Part shown: positions 20,139 to 33,567 of the stretch, piece by piece
Layout of the letters: every line of letters starts with the position of its first letter
How positions within the stretch are numbered: the first letter of the stretch is position 1
Assembly (NCBI GenBank): GCA_028583405.1
Contig: CM053246.1
Span: 3,716,570-3,780,569 of the forward strand
Length of the DNA: 64,000 bases
Source: Pogonophryne albipinna
Lineage: Eukaryota; Chordata; Actinopteri; Perciformes; Artedidraconidae
Direction of reading: 5' to 3'
The notes under the pieces: model-generated
Database searches by the model: none
Seen by the model: the letters and a program-made list of their open reading frames with translations, nothing else
Told to the model about the DNA's origin: nothing
Program-made: the position numbers and the translations under genes

Positions 20139-23100
20139 CAATCAATCAATCAATCAATGTTTATTTATATAGCCCAATATCACAAATGTTACATTTGTCT
20201 CAGTGGACTTCACAGTTTGTACAAAATATCAGTATGACAATACGACACCCTCTGTCCTTAGACCCTCACATCGTACAAGGAAAAACTTCCGAAGAAAACC
20301 CACAGTTTTAAAGGGAAAAATGGGAGAAACCTCAGGGAGAGCAACAGAGGAGGGATCCCTCTCCCAGGACGGACAGACGTACAATAGATGCCGTGTGTAA
20401 ATTGAAAAGATAATACATTTGCAACATATGTAGTCCAAATGTTTGGAAATGCATGTGTGTATAATAGGAAGATGAATCCACGAGGATATCCATCCAGGAC
20501 CTATGATCCAGGACCACAGCCACGACTCAAGATCCAGGGCTCGCGATGCAGGACACAGGACCGCAGGATCATCCATGACTCCGGATCCCAGTGTATATAG
20601 ACACCAAAAAGAAATAAATTTGGGGAAGCTGGGTTAATCGGAACATGAGAGTACACAGGTATAGACAGAGAGAAGGAAGAAGTAAGATGTCCCCCGACAA
20701 ACTAAGCCTATATCAGCAAAACTAGGGGCTGAATCTAATCAGCCCTAACTATAAGCTTTATCAAAAAGGAAGGTCTTAAGCGCACTCTTAAAAACGGATA
20801 GGGTGTCTGCCGCCCGAACACAAACTGGAAGCTGATTCCACAAATGTGGAGCTTGATAAGAAAAGGCTCTGGCTCCCATTGTACTTTTAGAGACTCTAGG
20901 AACAACCAACAACCCTGCATTCTTGGAACGCAATGCCCTAGTAGGACAGTAGGGTATAATGAGTTATTTAAGGTAAGATGGCGCCTGCCCATTAAGGGCT
21001 TTGTAGGCGAGAAGAAGAATTTTAAATTCTATCCTGTGTTCTATAGGGAGCCAGTGTAAGGCAGCCAGAACAGGAGTAATGTGGTCCCTTTTCCTAACTC
21101 TGGTTAGTACACGAGCTGCAGCATTTTGAATCAGCTGAAGCGACTTGACTGACTTCTTGGTACACCCTGATAATAAAGAGTTACAATAATCCAGCCTTGA
21201 AGTAACAAATGCATGGACTAGTTTCTCTGCATCGTTTTGAGGCAAGATATGCCTGATTTTTGCAATGTTACATAGATGGAAGTAGGCGGTCCTTGAAATT
21301 GATTTTATGTGGGCGTTAAAGGATAAATCCTGATCAAATATAACACCAAGATTCCTTACAGTCTCACTGGAGGCCAAATTAATGCCATCCATAGTTAGTA
21401 TATCTTTAGATAATTTGTTTCGTAGATTCTTCGGGCCAAGTACAATAACTTCAGTTTTGGTCGTGTTTAACATCAAAAAGTTTAAGGTCATCCACGTTTT
21501 TAAGTCCTTGAGGCAGTCTTGAATTTTATTTAGATGATTAATTTCATCAGGCTTGATTGATAAATATAGTTGAGTATCATCCGCATAACAATGAAAATGT
21601 ACAGAATGATTCCTTATAATATTGCCTAACGGAAGCATATATAATGTTAACAAAATAGGTCCGAGCACTGAGCCCTGTGGCACTCCATGGCTAACTTTGG
21701 TTTGCGTGGAAGATTCATCATTGACACGTACAAACTGAGAGCGTTCAGATAGATAGGACTTAAACCAGCCTAAAGCAGTTCCCTGTATGCCAACTACGTG
21801 CTCTAGTCTTTGCAATAAGATATCATGATCGATAGTATCAAATGCAGCACTGAGATCGAGCAAAACAAGAATAGAGACAAGTCCCTTGTCAGAGGCTATT
21901 AGAATGTCATTTGTGACTTTAACCAGAGCTGTCTCTGTGCTATGATGTGTTCTAAAGCCAGACTGAAAATCTTCAAATAAATCATTGTTTTTTAAGTAAT
22001 CACACAACTGTTTTGCGACTGCTTTCTCAAGAATTTTTGAGAGGAACGGAAGATTAGAAATAGGTCTATAATTGGCTAAAACCTCTGGATCGAGGTTGTG
22101 CTTTTTAAGAAGCGGTTTTATCACTGCTACTTTGAATGATTGTGGAACATAGCCTGATAATAAAGACATATTCATAATATTTAATAAAGAAGTGCTAATT
22201 AATGGAAAAACTTCCTTCAACAGCTTAGTTGGAATTGGGTCTAACATACACGTTGATGGTTTAGAAGAGAGACTCATTGAATTTAATTGTTCAAGGTTAA
22301 TGGCTGAAAAGCATTCTAGTTTACTATCTAGTGTAATATTAGAACTTACGTTTCCGGGAGCTGTTGATAACACTATACTGGTCAAAGGCAAGAGGTCATT
22401 AATTTTGTTTCTAAGAGTAACAATTTTATCGTTAAAAAAGCACATAAAATCATTACTACTGAGTGCTATGGGAATAGAAGGCTCAATCGAGCTGTGGCTC
22501 TCTGTCAGCCTGGCTACAGTGCTGAAAAGAAATCTTGCATTATTCTTATTCTCATCTATTAATGAAGAGTAGTAGGCTGCTCTCGCTTTACGCAGTGCTT
22601 TCTTATATTCATTGAGAGTAATATGCCAAATTAAACGAGATTCTTCAAGTTTAGTGGAACGCCATATCCTTTCAAGTTGTCTCGACTTTTGCTTTATTTT
22701 GCGGGTTTCGGCATTATGCCATGGAGCTAATCTATGTTGTTTTATTTTCTTCTTTTTCAAAGGAGCAACAGAGTCTAATTTTATTCGCAGCGCATCTGTA
22801 GCACTATCTACAACATGATCAATTTGGGGTGGTGTACATTTTGTATAAGTTTCCTCCCTTACATGCAGACATGCTATCGAGTTAAATATTGGTGGAATCT
22901 CTTCCTTAAATTTGGCTATAGCACAAACAGATAGGTTTCTGCTGCAGGAGCTTTTGACTAATGCTTTGTAGTCTAGTAACAGTACTTCAAAAGTTACTAA
23001 GCTATAGTCTGCCACAAAAGCAGCGAAGAAGACTTCCCGCGCATGGTTGTCACTGTCACTACCCGATCCGTCCCCCTGCCCGATCTGTACTGCGCATGTG

Positions 23101-23175
23101 CAAGATGGTCCGCCATATTGGAGAACTCCGGACGGTAACCCAAGAAGGACATTTGACACAGTGGCTTTTGGCAAA
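20139..23175 (-). mobile_element. L2-clade LINE, 5'-truncated (copy A)
   Basis: The 3' end is at the left, with an ATCA/TTGA tetramer tail at 20139-20158 and the common fish 3' UTR phrase ATTTATATAGCCCAATATCAC inverted. The coding part ends near 20745 and the reverse transcriptase reads leftward from about 23130. The endonuclease is missing, so the copy is 5'-truncated near 23175. Confidence 0.88.
20745..23130 (-). pseudogene. L2 reverse transcriptase, one premature stop
   Basis: The minus strand encodes, in order: APWHNAETRKIKQKSR (linker between endonuclease and RT), NYRPISNLPFLSKILEK, FQSGFRTHHSTETALVK, LLDLSAAFDTIDHDILL, HGVPQGSVLGPILL, the active site CYADDTQLYLS, and SRLDYCNSLLSG followed by NAAARVLTRVRKRDHITPVL. 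A single in-frame stop at 20964-20966 precedes the last ~70 codons, which stay in the same frame to the normal end at 20745 (FKSALKTFLFDKAYS). The frame is otherwise unbroken over 2.2 kb, so the copy is fairly young. The N-terminal residues upstream of about residue 60 are not LINE-like. Confidence 0.9.
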
Positions 23176-23325
23176 GCTGAAAAATCAAACTCGAAAGAGA
23201 TGAGTTATTGTTATTACAACGTGACTTCACTATTATTTAACAACTCTTTTTATTGGGTTCTTTTATTTGGGGTTAAGTACATTGTCAGAATAAGTGAGAA
23301 ATGGATTTAACTTCTGTTAGACAGC

Positions 23326-24150
23326 TATCATACTGAATAAATATTTACTGTGAATGTATGCAAAAATGTATGGCATATGGCTGTATGGTAGAGAGTTCCA
23401 GTTTTGTATTGCTGTGACTGAGAATGATGACTGACCAAAAGTACTCTTCCTGAATGGGACTGATAGGTCGCCACGTGTGGAGCTTCTAGTGGTCCGTCTG
23501 GTGTTGTTACGTTATGTAACCAATGAGTTAAGAGGTGGAGGGGCTGTATTGTGCAGGATTTTGTACACCAGAACGATGTTACTATACTTTATTAAATCTT
23601 CCCAACTCAGGATGTTATGCTTGTTGAGGATGGTACAGTGATGGGAGCGGTTAGGTTTCTGGTCCAGTACTTTGAGGGTTTGTTTGTACAGGGTTGCTAG
23701 TGGCTTCAGTGTGGAGCTGTTAGTTTGCCCCCAGCTTGTGAGACAGTATGTAAGATGTGACATGATCATGGCATTCATGTATAATTTGGCAGAATTCAAT
23801 GTCATTGTGTTTCTTATGTATTTAAAATTTGCTAGGCTAAACTTGACTCTTTGGGTCACTTTTTTGACTTATGTTTTGAATATTAAATTAGAGTCAATAA
23901 TGATTCCAAGGTACTTAACCTGAGGCACAATATCAATATTTTCACCTGAGATGCTTATATTTGACACATTGTTGCATTTTCTTTTTTGAAAAACATTCCT
24001 ACTGTTTTGTTGACATTAAGCTGAAGACAGGAGCTGTGTAGCCAGCTAGTGATCAGCACTAAAGCTGAGGTCAGTTTATCAGCAGCCTTTTGCTTTGTAT
24101 TGGCATGCACATATATCACAGTGTCATCGGCATATAGCTGTGTTTCCACA
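23326..24150 (-). mobile_element. Jockey-superfamily LINE fragment (clade unresolved), 3' part
   Basis: The minus strand encodes the active-site segment YADDTVIYVHANTKQ (24149 leftward), then, after frameshifts, KLYMNAMIMSHLTYCLTSW and KPNRSHHCTILNKHNIL. After a stop at 23512 come GDLSVPFRKSTFGQSSFS and the C-terminal end near 23330. It has the same domain order and wording as 56955-61420 (TILEKHNFLS, IISHIEYCLTNW), so the two are one family. Both ends are truncated and the frame is broken several times. Confidence 0.8.
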
Positions 24151-26309
24151 TCAGGACAGACATATTAAGTTCTTAATATTTGAAAATACTCAGTGCTTAA
24201 GTGTTAACTTCACACAGGAGTGCACAAAGGTTGGCTTTACCATTTGGGTTTTTCATTTAGACTCGTCATTGATTTGCTGAATTAGCAAAGAACATGCTTT
24301 TCCTTACCCTAAAATGGGGATTCATTATTCTGGAAAATGCATTGATTGCTATTTTCTACATTACACTCATGTTGCTCTGTTATTACACCCATATTACATA
24401 TTAATAGAACCCCTATTACACCCATGTTAAACTTTAGACCCATATTACACCTTATTTACACATAGACACCGCTTGTCAAATAAATGTATTCCCAAGGATA
24501 CAGAACATTTTTGGGTTAAATTTGTATTATTATCAAGATATGGATAGATCAGCATCGTAATAGAACATTTTAGCCATATTTCCCAGCCGATGTTAAAAAC
24601 AACTAAAAAAACGTGATACATTTTCTCACAATGCAACAAGCTACAAATGCTATTGTTCCTACAAGTACTATCATTTACAGCCCTTCAAATCTAAAAGGTA
24701 TTTTCTAATCAACATGAGTTTTTCCTGGTAAGAACTCTAAATGTGAGCCATTTTAGCAATCTCCTCCCTTTTTGTGTGGTACATGTATTCCTGTTTGTGA
24801 AGTACTTGAGCAGACAGAGAGGAGATGTCTGTATTTCCATCTCATCCCCTCTCCTCTTCAAATCGTGTGTTAGAAAGGAGGAACGTAAAGCTCTCACGGC
24901 AGCTTTGAGGCATAATCATGACACAATTAAGATAATTTCCCAACCACTGCTGGTGGCTAGAAAAGCAATTTTTACGCCTTGTAATCAAGTCTGGCTGTCA
25001 GATTAAGATAGCGGGTGATTTGAGGGAAATTGTGTTGGCTAACTCTTTGGAGTGGGATCCAGGTGGCCTCAGGTATGTATCTGCCCATTGAGGTTGCCTG
25101 TAAGGTAATATAGTTTGGATTTTGAAAATGAAAGAAACATTTGAGTTGTGTCTCTGGGCATTTGTCGTCCTATTACCTGCCTCTGCTGCCATCTGCTCCT
25201 GCATCTGGTGACTTAAAAGGAGCCAAGTGGCCCGTTATCTGGGTCTCACTTTCTTTCTCTGACTCCTTTTGTTCTGTCTTTCATTTGCCATCCAGCGACA
25301 AACTCCAAATTCAACACACACTTTACGAGATTACCTTGTGTGGGGGTGAAGTCTGTGCAGGATGTTAGCTTCCTCACAGCCGATAAATTCACAAAGATTT
25401 CTGTAAAAAAGGACTCCCAAATGAAATGCTTGATGTTGTTCAAGAAAGGACATTTTTATTTTACATTTTTTCAGCGCCTTCCAATAACAAAGCGTTGCCT
25501 CCCATGAATACACTTGCCTTGTCTTTCGTTGACCCTATTGCTTTACAGAGGACATAAATAGGATTATAAACGAGTAACATAAAATAGAAGAGTGAGATAA
25601 AGTCTTAAGAGTAAAACAGATTGAACATTAGAATAAAACCCTCCGTGCAGCAGAGAGAGATATGGATGTTCTGAAGCCTTGCTCTAAAAGAATGGAGGGG
25701 TTATCAGATCTCTGAAGATATATTTTCTATGTTTATTTTATTTGTCTTGGTTGGAAATGTTTGAATTACATACTGTATGGATAAAACATAACAAATGTTT
25801 TATTTCCAAGTATAACAAAGTACATACAATAGATTTACATTACATTTTCAAACTCAATGCAAAAAACTATAAATATTGTTGTCAGGGTATACAGTGGCTT
25901 TAGAAATTACTCAAACCCCTTGAGTATAAAAAAAACATTAGCAGATGTAGGTTCTTTCTGGCCACTGATTTATGGGAATGAACAAGAAATTGCAAATTGA
26001 TTAAGCATAAAAGGTCCTTCAAAAAAAAAGGTCTATTATGGCACCCTTAAACTGCCTTGTCAGATAGTAACTTGATTTCACTCCCCTCAAGGCAAATTAC
26101 ATTCTTAAACATTATTTAGAAAAGCACATGTTTGGTATATAGCCTAAATCAACAGTGTTTGTCCAGACCAGAGACCGAGCCATGAGTCCAAAGTACTTCC
26201 CTGAACCCTCAGCATCACAGCAGACCCTTCATTACAGAGGGATGTTTTCTGATCTAAAGTGCAAAAAGAGGGCAAGCACTTTTATTTCTCCTCCTATACT
26301 GAGATAAGC
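24151..26309. other. No gene or element recognised
   Basis: AT-rich, with scattered short frames (longest 87 codons, 24743-25006) that have no motif. ACACCCATATTACA-like phrases repeat loosely around 24360-24450. Probably unique intergenic or intronic sequence. Confidence 0.5.
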
Positions 26310-26560
26310 CAGCAGTGGCTCAGTCAGTAGGAGCCGTAGGGTCGCCGGTTCAAGTCCCCGCACAGACCTAAATATGGAATGCGGTTCACCTCCCGGGCCC
26401 TGCCGTGGTGTCCTTGAGCAAGGCACCGGGCATCCCCACTCCCATTGCTCCCCGGGTGCTGCAGAATAGCTGCTCCTAGTACTAGGGTGGGTTAAATGCA
26501 GAGGCCACATTTCACTGTGTGTGCTGTGTGACCATTAAACAGGGTTTCATCCCTCCCATT
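26310..26560 (+). mobile_element. tRNA-derived SINE
   Basis: It shows a pol III A box (TGGCTCAGTCAGTAGG, 26316-26331) and B box (GGTTCAAGTCC, 26347-26357) at tRNA-like spacing. The body TCCTTGAGCAAGGCACCG, then ATTGCTCCCCGGG and GGGTTAAATGCAGAGGCC, is common to fish SINEs. It is not a tRNA gene: there is no acceptor stem closing after the B box. A second partial copy of the 3' half lies at 45150-45252. Confidence 0.85.
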
Positions 26561-29500
26561 CTATTTCTATTTTAAGCAAATAGTTAACCCTTCTTCATTA
26601 TAATTCATATTATTATGCAAACATGGTTACATTAAATGTATACTTATAAACATTTCCAATACAATATACACCTGTGCTTTTTCTGTGACATGCAAAAGAG
26701 CCAATTTCAAATATGTGATTTCCCAAATGTGTTAAATGTAATAGATGTCTTAGCAAGAAAATACTTTAGTCTGGAGCACTGAACCATTGCGACAAAATGT
26801 CACTGTAGCATCACAAGCTGAAACAAGCAAATGATAGAACAGTAGTTTAACATTAAGATTACAAAAAAAACTATTGGCCAGATTTTGATGCAACTTAATT
26901 GAAGGAAGGAGCGCTACATTTTGGATCAGGTTTGAATCACTGTGTGGAACACAAACACGGTCACATGGAGAAATGTGAGTGTTTTAGAGCTAGTAGTATT
27001 CATTAAGAATAAGTAGATAATATCCAAATATACCTAATGTAACTAACCCATTTTATTTGATCATTTAATCTGACTTTGTTACATAGCATTATGATCACTT
27101 GTCAGGTCAGATATGTCGACCATATTTATTACTTCATTACTTTTCAGCCTAAACATTTCATATTTACACCCATCAATTAGTCGGTCTAAATATTTTGTAG
27201 AATATTGTACAACCTGTTTTAATTTAGTCATGTTTAAAATCTCCATTAAGTAATGGTAAAAAGTGTGATGCAAGTCAAATTTCAGACTTGATCCGAGCAT
27301 TAAAGTAATATCTTAAACACTTGCATGATTATACCATGAGCTGGTGAGAAAGGTCCAGGACTCTTTTAGTGCTGGCCATGCTGACACGTTTTCTGTAACT
27401 ATAGGAACAACGCAAACACACAATATCCTCACAAACAATAATTAAGTACACTTTCTAAAAACATTTCTCTCCGTATGTATGGGTTTTTGTGTTTTGAATT
27501 TAACATTTAAAATGTACATGAGTGAATCTGAAAAAAGGTTCTGGACACATTTTAATCCCCTGAATCTACCTAAGTATCCAACTACTTGTGCACGAAACAA
27601 CAAATAATATATGTTGTGTAGTATCAAATAGCCAACGTCCGCCACTAGATGGCAGAGATAGACCTGAGTATGGTGTTCTCTCAGCAGCCTTTACCCAACA
27701 CACGCTGGGTAGAAACACCTCAGCTTCTGCTATATTACTCATTAGGACAGCTGTAAATGCTAAAAGATAGGGTACATTATTTGATGTATTCACATCAGCT
27801 TTTAAAACACAGTTGAGATCAAGTAAAAATGATTATGATTATTTTGTCCAGTGTCCTTGGTCAATTTTTTTCATTTGAATTTGTATCTTCTTGTAGCGTC
27901 AACAGAAATGTACATGAATATATGTTAAGCAGCAGAGTTCCTTCAGTTTATAAATGTTTGTGCACCTTTTCATTTCAAGTGTGTACTAGCTTGAATCTCT
28001 AATTTGATATTTTCTTTGCTAAAAAAGATTTCACTTGTTGATGGAAATTTGTATTTTAGGGCCTGGCAGTAAATTGCGCAGGCAGACTGTGGAATCCCCC
28101 TGAGATGGAGACTGGCAGGGCTCAATCACACAATGAGAGGCAACACATTCACATGCAACTGAATACAATGTTCCCCAATGCCCCCAGAAAAGACTTGGAC
28201 ATATGACATTTTGCTGAGCTTAAAAACAAGCATCCAATTTGCTTTCTGATTAGTCCTGCACTGGGTCTGACTCTACAGTTTAAAATCAGTAACCATATTT
28301 TGGTGCATCCTTGAATCTGGTGACAGGACACGATAACACATCCTGGGATTGTAGTGAGACAGTGAGGAGTCCACACACCTTCACATGTTTAAAAGAAGGA
28401 AAACTAAAGGAAGGTGCTCTTTAATGAGAATTCTGCTCCAGTGACCAGTAGGGGTCACACATGGCCACGGTATTTACCGCTCCCTCTACCATCCCAGTGT
28501 TAGGAAGGTCACCCATCAATCACTCATGTGGTTCCTTGAATTCATGAAGAAAACGTTTCTTGCATGCTTCCTCTGTGACAAAATACTCAGAAAACAAAAA
28601 AAGTGTTTGGAATGGAAGTAAATGGGGGCCGCGTTAAACTCTAACACAACTTCTTCAGTCGTATGATCATACTCACCTCATAAATACCTTTTTCAATTAC
28701 ACTTTAAATAAATGTACAAAAAGATTTCACTTCTGCATGAACAGTGTCTGTGAGGGTTATGTTTTAGTGAACATCAGGACTGGCAGGTATTTGAAAACTA
28801 AAACAGCTGAAAACAATATATTTTAAATGTCCCCTATAGACAGGCTTTAATTTTAATGAAATAATTAATAATAATATTTAAAGAAAGTTAATGTCAAATA
28901 CATTATTCTTTAAATTAGGTTGATATATAATCTTTTAATAAAACTACAAAATCATCATAAATACAAATTAGATTCAACCATGAGCGATCAAAATGCTTGA
29001 AAAATAACAAACATGCTTTGAGGCCCCCAAAGGTTGACGAATACCTGCAGACGAACAACTGTTGTTAAACTACAAAATTGATTATTATTATACTCAATGC
29101 AGATTAGTGTCACATCTGGGTCTGCTGTCGACCCACAGATCTGAAGTTGTGTTTCAGTAGAACAGAGTGTGTGTAGAGTTGAGTTTGTTGTTGTAGACTC
29201 TTGAAACTTGTTTTAGTTTAGTTTAATGTTTGTCAGTGTTACAGCAAACCAGTCTACATGAATAAGCCTCCCCTGTATCACCTCACCACCATTTTGGAAC
29301 TTGACATGCACCAATAGCCTTTTTCTTGCCTCCACCAATTTCAGATTTTTAAAAGTCTAACATGCCAGTTTCAATTTTGGCCTATTTTGGTTTACTTTGT
29401 TGCATAGAACTGTAATTGACAGCACATTTTTGTATCATCTTTTAAAAATGAAATATTCATACATATCAGAGCAAAAATGATTCTATTCTATGTATGTTGG

Positions 29501-32035
29501 CCTATTTTAGAGAGTAAATTGGATATTATCTATCAAAAATTATGTATTTATTTATCTATTATACAATTCTGCTTTTGAAGCAGTATTTATTACAAAGATG
29601 TAAAGCTGTGTGTTAGAGCGGACACTATTGGATTTCCACTGCACAGTTATTGTTTAAGAACATTTCAAGATGATTATCGCAATATCTAAAGAACAGCTGT
29701 TATATTTGTTTTCAACACATATATTTTGAGTATAGAGAGAAGACTACGTTTGTAACCATAACTGTAATAAAGTGGACAAAAAAACCAATTTCACTCATCG
29801 AGAGAGAAAACGCTACCAATGAACTGAGAAACAAACAAAGAAAAAGATCACAAGTTTAGTTTTCTACCATAAATATCATGGTTATTTTATACACCGCCAT
29901 ATAGCGACAGTCCTTGTGTCTGTATTATAATAAGTTACATTATATTAAATCCTATTACCAGAGGAAGAGACCCTGCGTTGTTGTCAGTAGAGCCGGTTCC
30001 TGCATGGAAAACATTTATTTTCTAGCTCTTTACCTGATGTTCAGAATAAACAACTAATTGTGTCACTCAATGCATTTTAGGTATAAAGATACTATGAGGT
30101 TCTCAAAAGTGTTGTTGGGTTACGGCCGACGTAAATTGTTCTGTGTGAATTGTGATTCTCAATAATCTATTGCTTGCAAAAATCCATCCACGCTGACCTT
30201 TATTAATGACTCAAGTTTGTGTAACACGCAACAAAACAAACCAACAAAGGCCAAGGAGAAGGAGGCTGCATGCTGGAGCAGAGTCAGTCTGAACACTGCA
30301 CAATTGTATTTCTTTCTTTTAAAATGTTTAATGCAGAAAAGAAAAGCCGTCATCACGCTGTGCCTAGCCTCAAGGACACATGAACGGCTCATGGTGAGGA
30401 ACACTGAGATGATGTTTCTGCTGTTTGTTTTTACTACACTTCAGCACTGGGATGTGGATCGTAGCATTTAACAGCGTTGCATCGCATTGCATTCTGGTAT
30501 GACATGTGCCCTCATCTTCCCTGTCCTGCAGGAGGTTCCTGGTTGTTGGTGGTGAGAAATGACTGCAGGAAAGGGGATTTGGTGAGGCGCTTTCGCACAA
30601 TGACATTGTCTGAAGTACAGCCTGCTCGGCGTGCCGCGCCTCAGCGACAGCCCTTTAGTATTTCCTGTCAAACAGAGCATTGTTGCTTTTAGTTCACCTT
30701 AAGTGTCTAGACAGTGGTTTCCCTGCTCCGTTGGTTCTCTTGGATTGAGGCCAAATCTTCACTCCTTGAGGTGATAAGAGTCTTATCTTGCTGTTAGAGG
30801 GGCTGGAGACTGGAGCAGAGCTCAAGTGAGTGTCACACAGGTGGGAGTGTGGGCCCCTTCCAGAGCAGCAGAGAGTTACACAGACTGACACAGAACATAT
30901 TCTGAGGAGATCTATTCAAAATCTGCAAACTTTTACAAACTCTCCTGTGTGTCTGAAAGGGATGGAAAAACAAATTAAGTTTTTATCACTTCTATAGAAA
31001 GTGGAAGTATTACTCATCATTGTTTCAGGGGATACTGTATTATAATCCATTGAAAAACACAAGGGCATGTGAAGGTGATATACAAACATACGATAAATAG
31101 TAAACCAATGCCAAACAAGCGTTTCCAAAGGGAGCTTTTTACTTCCTGCATCACAAGATACATTTCAGATTGAGGTCATCCATTGACGTACAACGCACAG
31201 CCTACATTCTGCCTGACAAATGGCAAGAGGGTAATACAACAAGTATTCAAAACGCTTTCCTTTATGCTTGTCTTTGCCGGACATTTTTTGTTGTGAAGTC
31301 CAAGGTCCCAAAAGTAAAAATCAATCGGCGGATTGTGCGCTGGTCCTTGTTTGAAGTCCATTGTGGCTGTATTCCCCAGCCAGGTAACACAAGAATGCTG
31401 CTTTTATTCTCTGCGTAGTTGATCCACAATATTGGCAAATGTTGCCTAATTCATCTCTATGCAAGGTAACTCTCCAGCTCCAAGTCATTCACACTCGTTT
31501 CTTTCCACTTTGAATAGTGGGCTTGTGTTGCAAAATGAAAAGGAGTCAATGGATGTGGATTATTTATTCAAGGGAAAAGCATTATGATTTTGGAATGAAT
31601 AGCATGGCTGTATTGTTTAGCGAAGGACACATCATTTTCTACAAAACAAGGCAAAATCTATGCCTAATTCATTCTGCGATCACAAAAGAAATAGATAAAA
31701 GGAGGGAGAGGAGGAAAAAGTTTGTCTGAATTCACAGTTCAGAGGTTTGACTGGTTACCACGGTGATGCAGCTGTTAAGCATGTGGTCCATTTTAGGCCA
31801 TGTAAGACATCAAGGCTGCATTCATAAATAGTCACTACGAGTGGCACAGTGGACTAAAGCACAACCTGGACGGTTCGTAAACTTGCAGCGCTGTTCGACC
31901 GCTGTGTGAGTCTCTGAGTCTCAGACGGACCAAACTCGGAGATGCGCCCATAATACAGAGCGCATCTGTACTTTTGAAGGCAGATGCAATGGGTAAAGGG
32001 CTCCCTTAACAAAATGCAATGGGATTTCCCCATAG
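26561..32035. other. Element-poor AT-rich DNA, no gene recognised
   Basis: 5.5 kb without any frame over about 85 codons that carries a motif and without recognisable mobile elements. A segment at 30477-30692 has pyrimidine-rich CCTGTCCTGCAG before an open stretch, but nothing supports an exon. If a host gene spans this window, this is its most likely intron or flanking region. Confidence 0.5.
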
Positions 32036-32465
32036 GTATACTGCAGAAAATAAACTTTGTGGCCAAAACACATTTATGATACTTAGGTTTTGTTCGTCAC
32101 ATTTACACCACTTTATGATTTTTCAAGCGATAATGCAATCTCCAGTAGTAAAAAGCTAACGTTAGGCTATAAATGAAGTACATCACGGTCACATGGCTGC
32201 GCAACACCACTGCTAAGCTAAAGGTGGACTTATGTTGGCGTGATGAAGTTTAGTAGTTTATTTAGTGACATGCTTGCAGCTGCCGTTTTTATGACATACA
32301 GTATAGGAGCTTCAGATATTCACTAGTGGTGTATTTACTGACATATTTCTAAAAAGTGAACATCTCTTCAGCTTGTGTTAACCACAGAGCCTATTTCAGG
32401 CTTCTAACCACAAACACATCCTAAAAACCATTGACTTGGAAACAAGGGTTTTAGGACTCATTCCT
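32036..32465. repeat. Unnamed dispersed repeat, copy 1
   Basis: Aligns with 63600-64000 in the same orientation: AACTTTGTGGCCAA/AGCTTTGTGGCCAA, AAAAGCTAACGTTA/AAAAGCTAACGTAA, CACCACTGCTAAGCTAAA, GGACTTATGTTGGCGTGA/GGACTAATGTTGGCGTGA, and CTCTTCAGCTTGTGTTAACC/CTCTTCAGCTCGTGTTAACC. No coding capacity. Probably a non-autonomous DNA element; ends not defined. Confidence 0.8.
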
Positions 32466-33563
32466 GCACCACTCTATTAAATAAAACGCTTAGAAATTGT
32501 AGTGCTTTTAAGCTCAGAGCCCAGGATCTAGCCAAAAAGAGTCCAGGAAGCCTTTTTACAAGTTAACAGCGTTTAATAAAACAATGATACGATGATACAG
32601 TGAAATCTCAAAAATGGTGAACAGCTGCTGCTCTCCCGTCCACCGCATGGGATGGGAAAGAGACCGACTTCCTGCTTGGGTCACATATTTATCATTTGAA
32701 GTCTTCTCCCATTGGCTTGGCGTTGACGGGGGGCAGGGAGGGGCCAGGTTCTTATTGGCCTTTGTCTTTAACCCGGAGGCATAGGTGTGTCCATGTGATC
32801 TTCAGTCGCCCTCTAGTGGCGTATCCAAATAACATTATTTCATAACGTATCACATGACCAGATAAACCACTCAACAGAACAAAAGCTCTGTCAGTTTCTG
32901 ATCACATTATGTGAATGAAATAAGTAAGTAGTCAATCAATCAGGTCTTCCTGTTGGCTTCTTGGTGACGTGGCATTCAGATTGTGATTAATACAGCATCA
33001 ATAAGATGATTTAGAGTTTAAAGTTTCCGGCACATATATTGGTTTTATTCCTTACACTAGCTAACTAGCTTACATTTTCTCTAACTCCTAATGCTAGCTT
33101 TAGCCTGTGTTTTTGTTTAACATTTCTGATTAGACTGTCTGTCGTGTACATATATGGCGACTGCATGTGGATTCTAATTGAATCCTCCTTCACTATTAAT
33201 CTACAGCTGCTCCGTATCAAAAATGAAGCCAAACTGTTCAACGGATGTCAATACAAAGGTCAAAATGCGGCCTAAAACAAACTGTGTAAGAGTTGTTATT
33301 AGCCTAGCCGATAGATGGCAATGCCTTGTGCTTCTGAAGCATTTGTTAATCACTTTAGGCCCCACCTGGCCATGTAAGAGCATTGAGATGTCAGTATTTC
33401 ATATATTAATTTATCAATATATTATTGTCAAAAAAATAGTTTTAAATGTTTTTCATGCAACCACAAAAGGTCTTTGAGTGGTGATAAATGTGTATACAGT
33501 GATAAATGTGCAAGAATATTAGACTGAGTCCAGTAGTATGTTACTAAACACAAAACAATACAT
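32466..33563. other. No gene recognised; possible decayed LTR at about 32500-32840
   Basis: The minus strand of 32500-32840 has an LTR-like layout (promoter-like half, then ATTAAA and a short end), but I found neither matching ends nor a target duplication. The rest is AT-rich without features. Confidence 0.4.
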
Positions 33564-33567
33564 TTAA

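Noticed and set aside
26316..26390. tRNA gene suggested by A and B boxes
   Set aside because: No acceptor or anticodon stem closes, and a SINE body and tail follow; it is a tRNA-derived SINE.
30477..30692. Possible host exon after a CCTGTCCTGCAG acceptor-like site
   Set aside because: Only one splice-like signal, no recognisable protein and no donor that preserves a known reading frame.
32497..32840. Solo LTR on the minus strand
   Set aside because: Promoter-like and poly(A)-like words are present, but no TG...CA ends with matching target duplication could be found.
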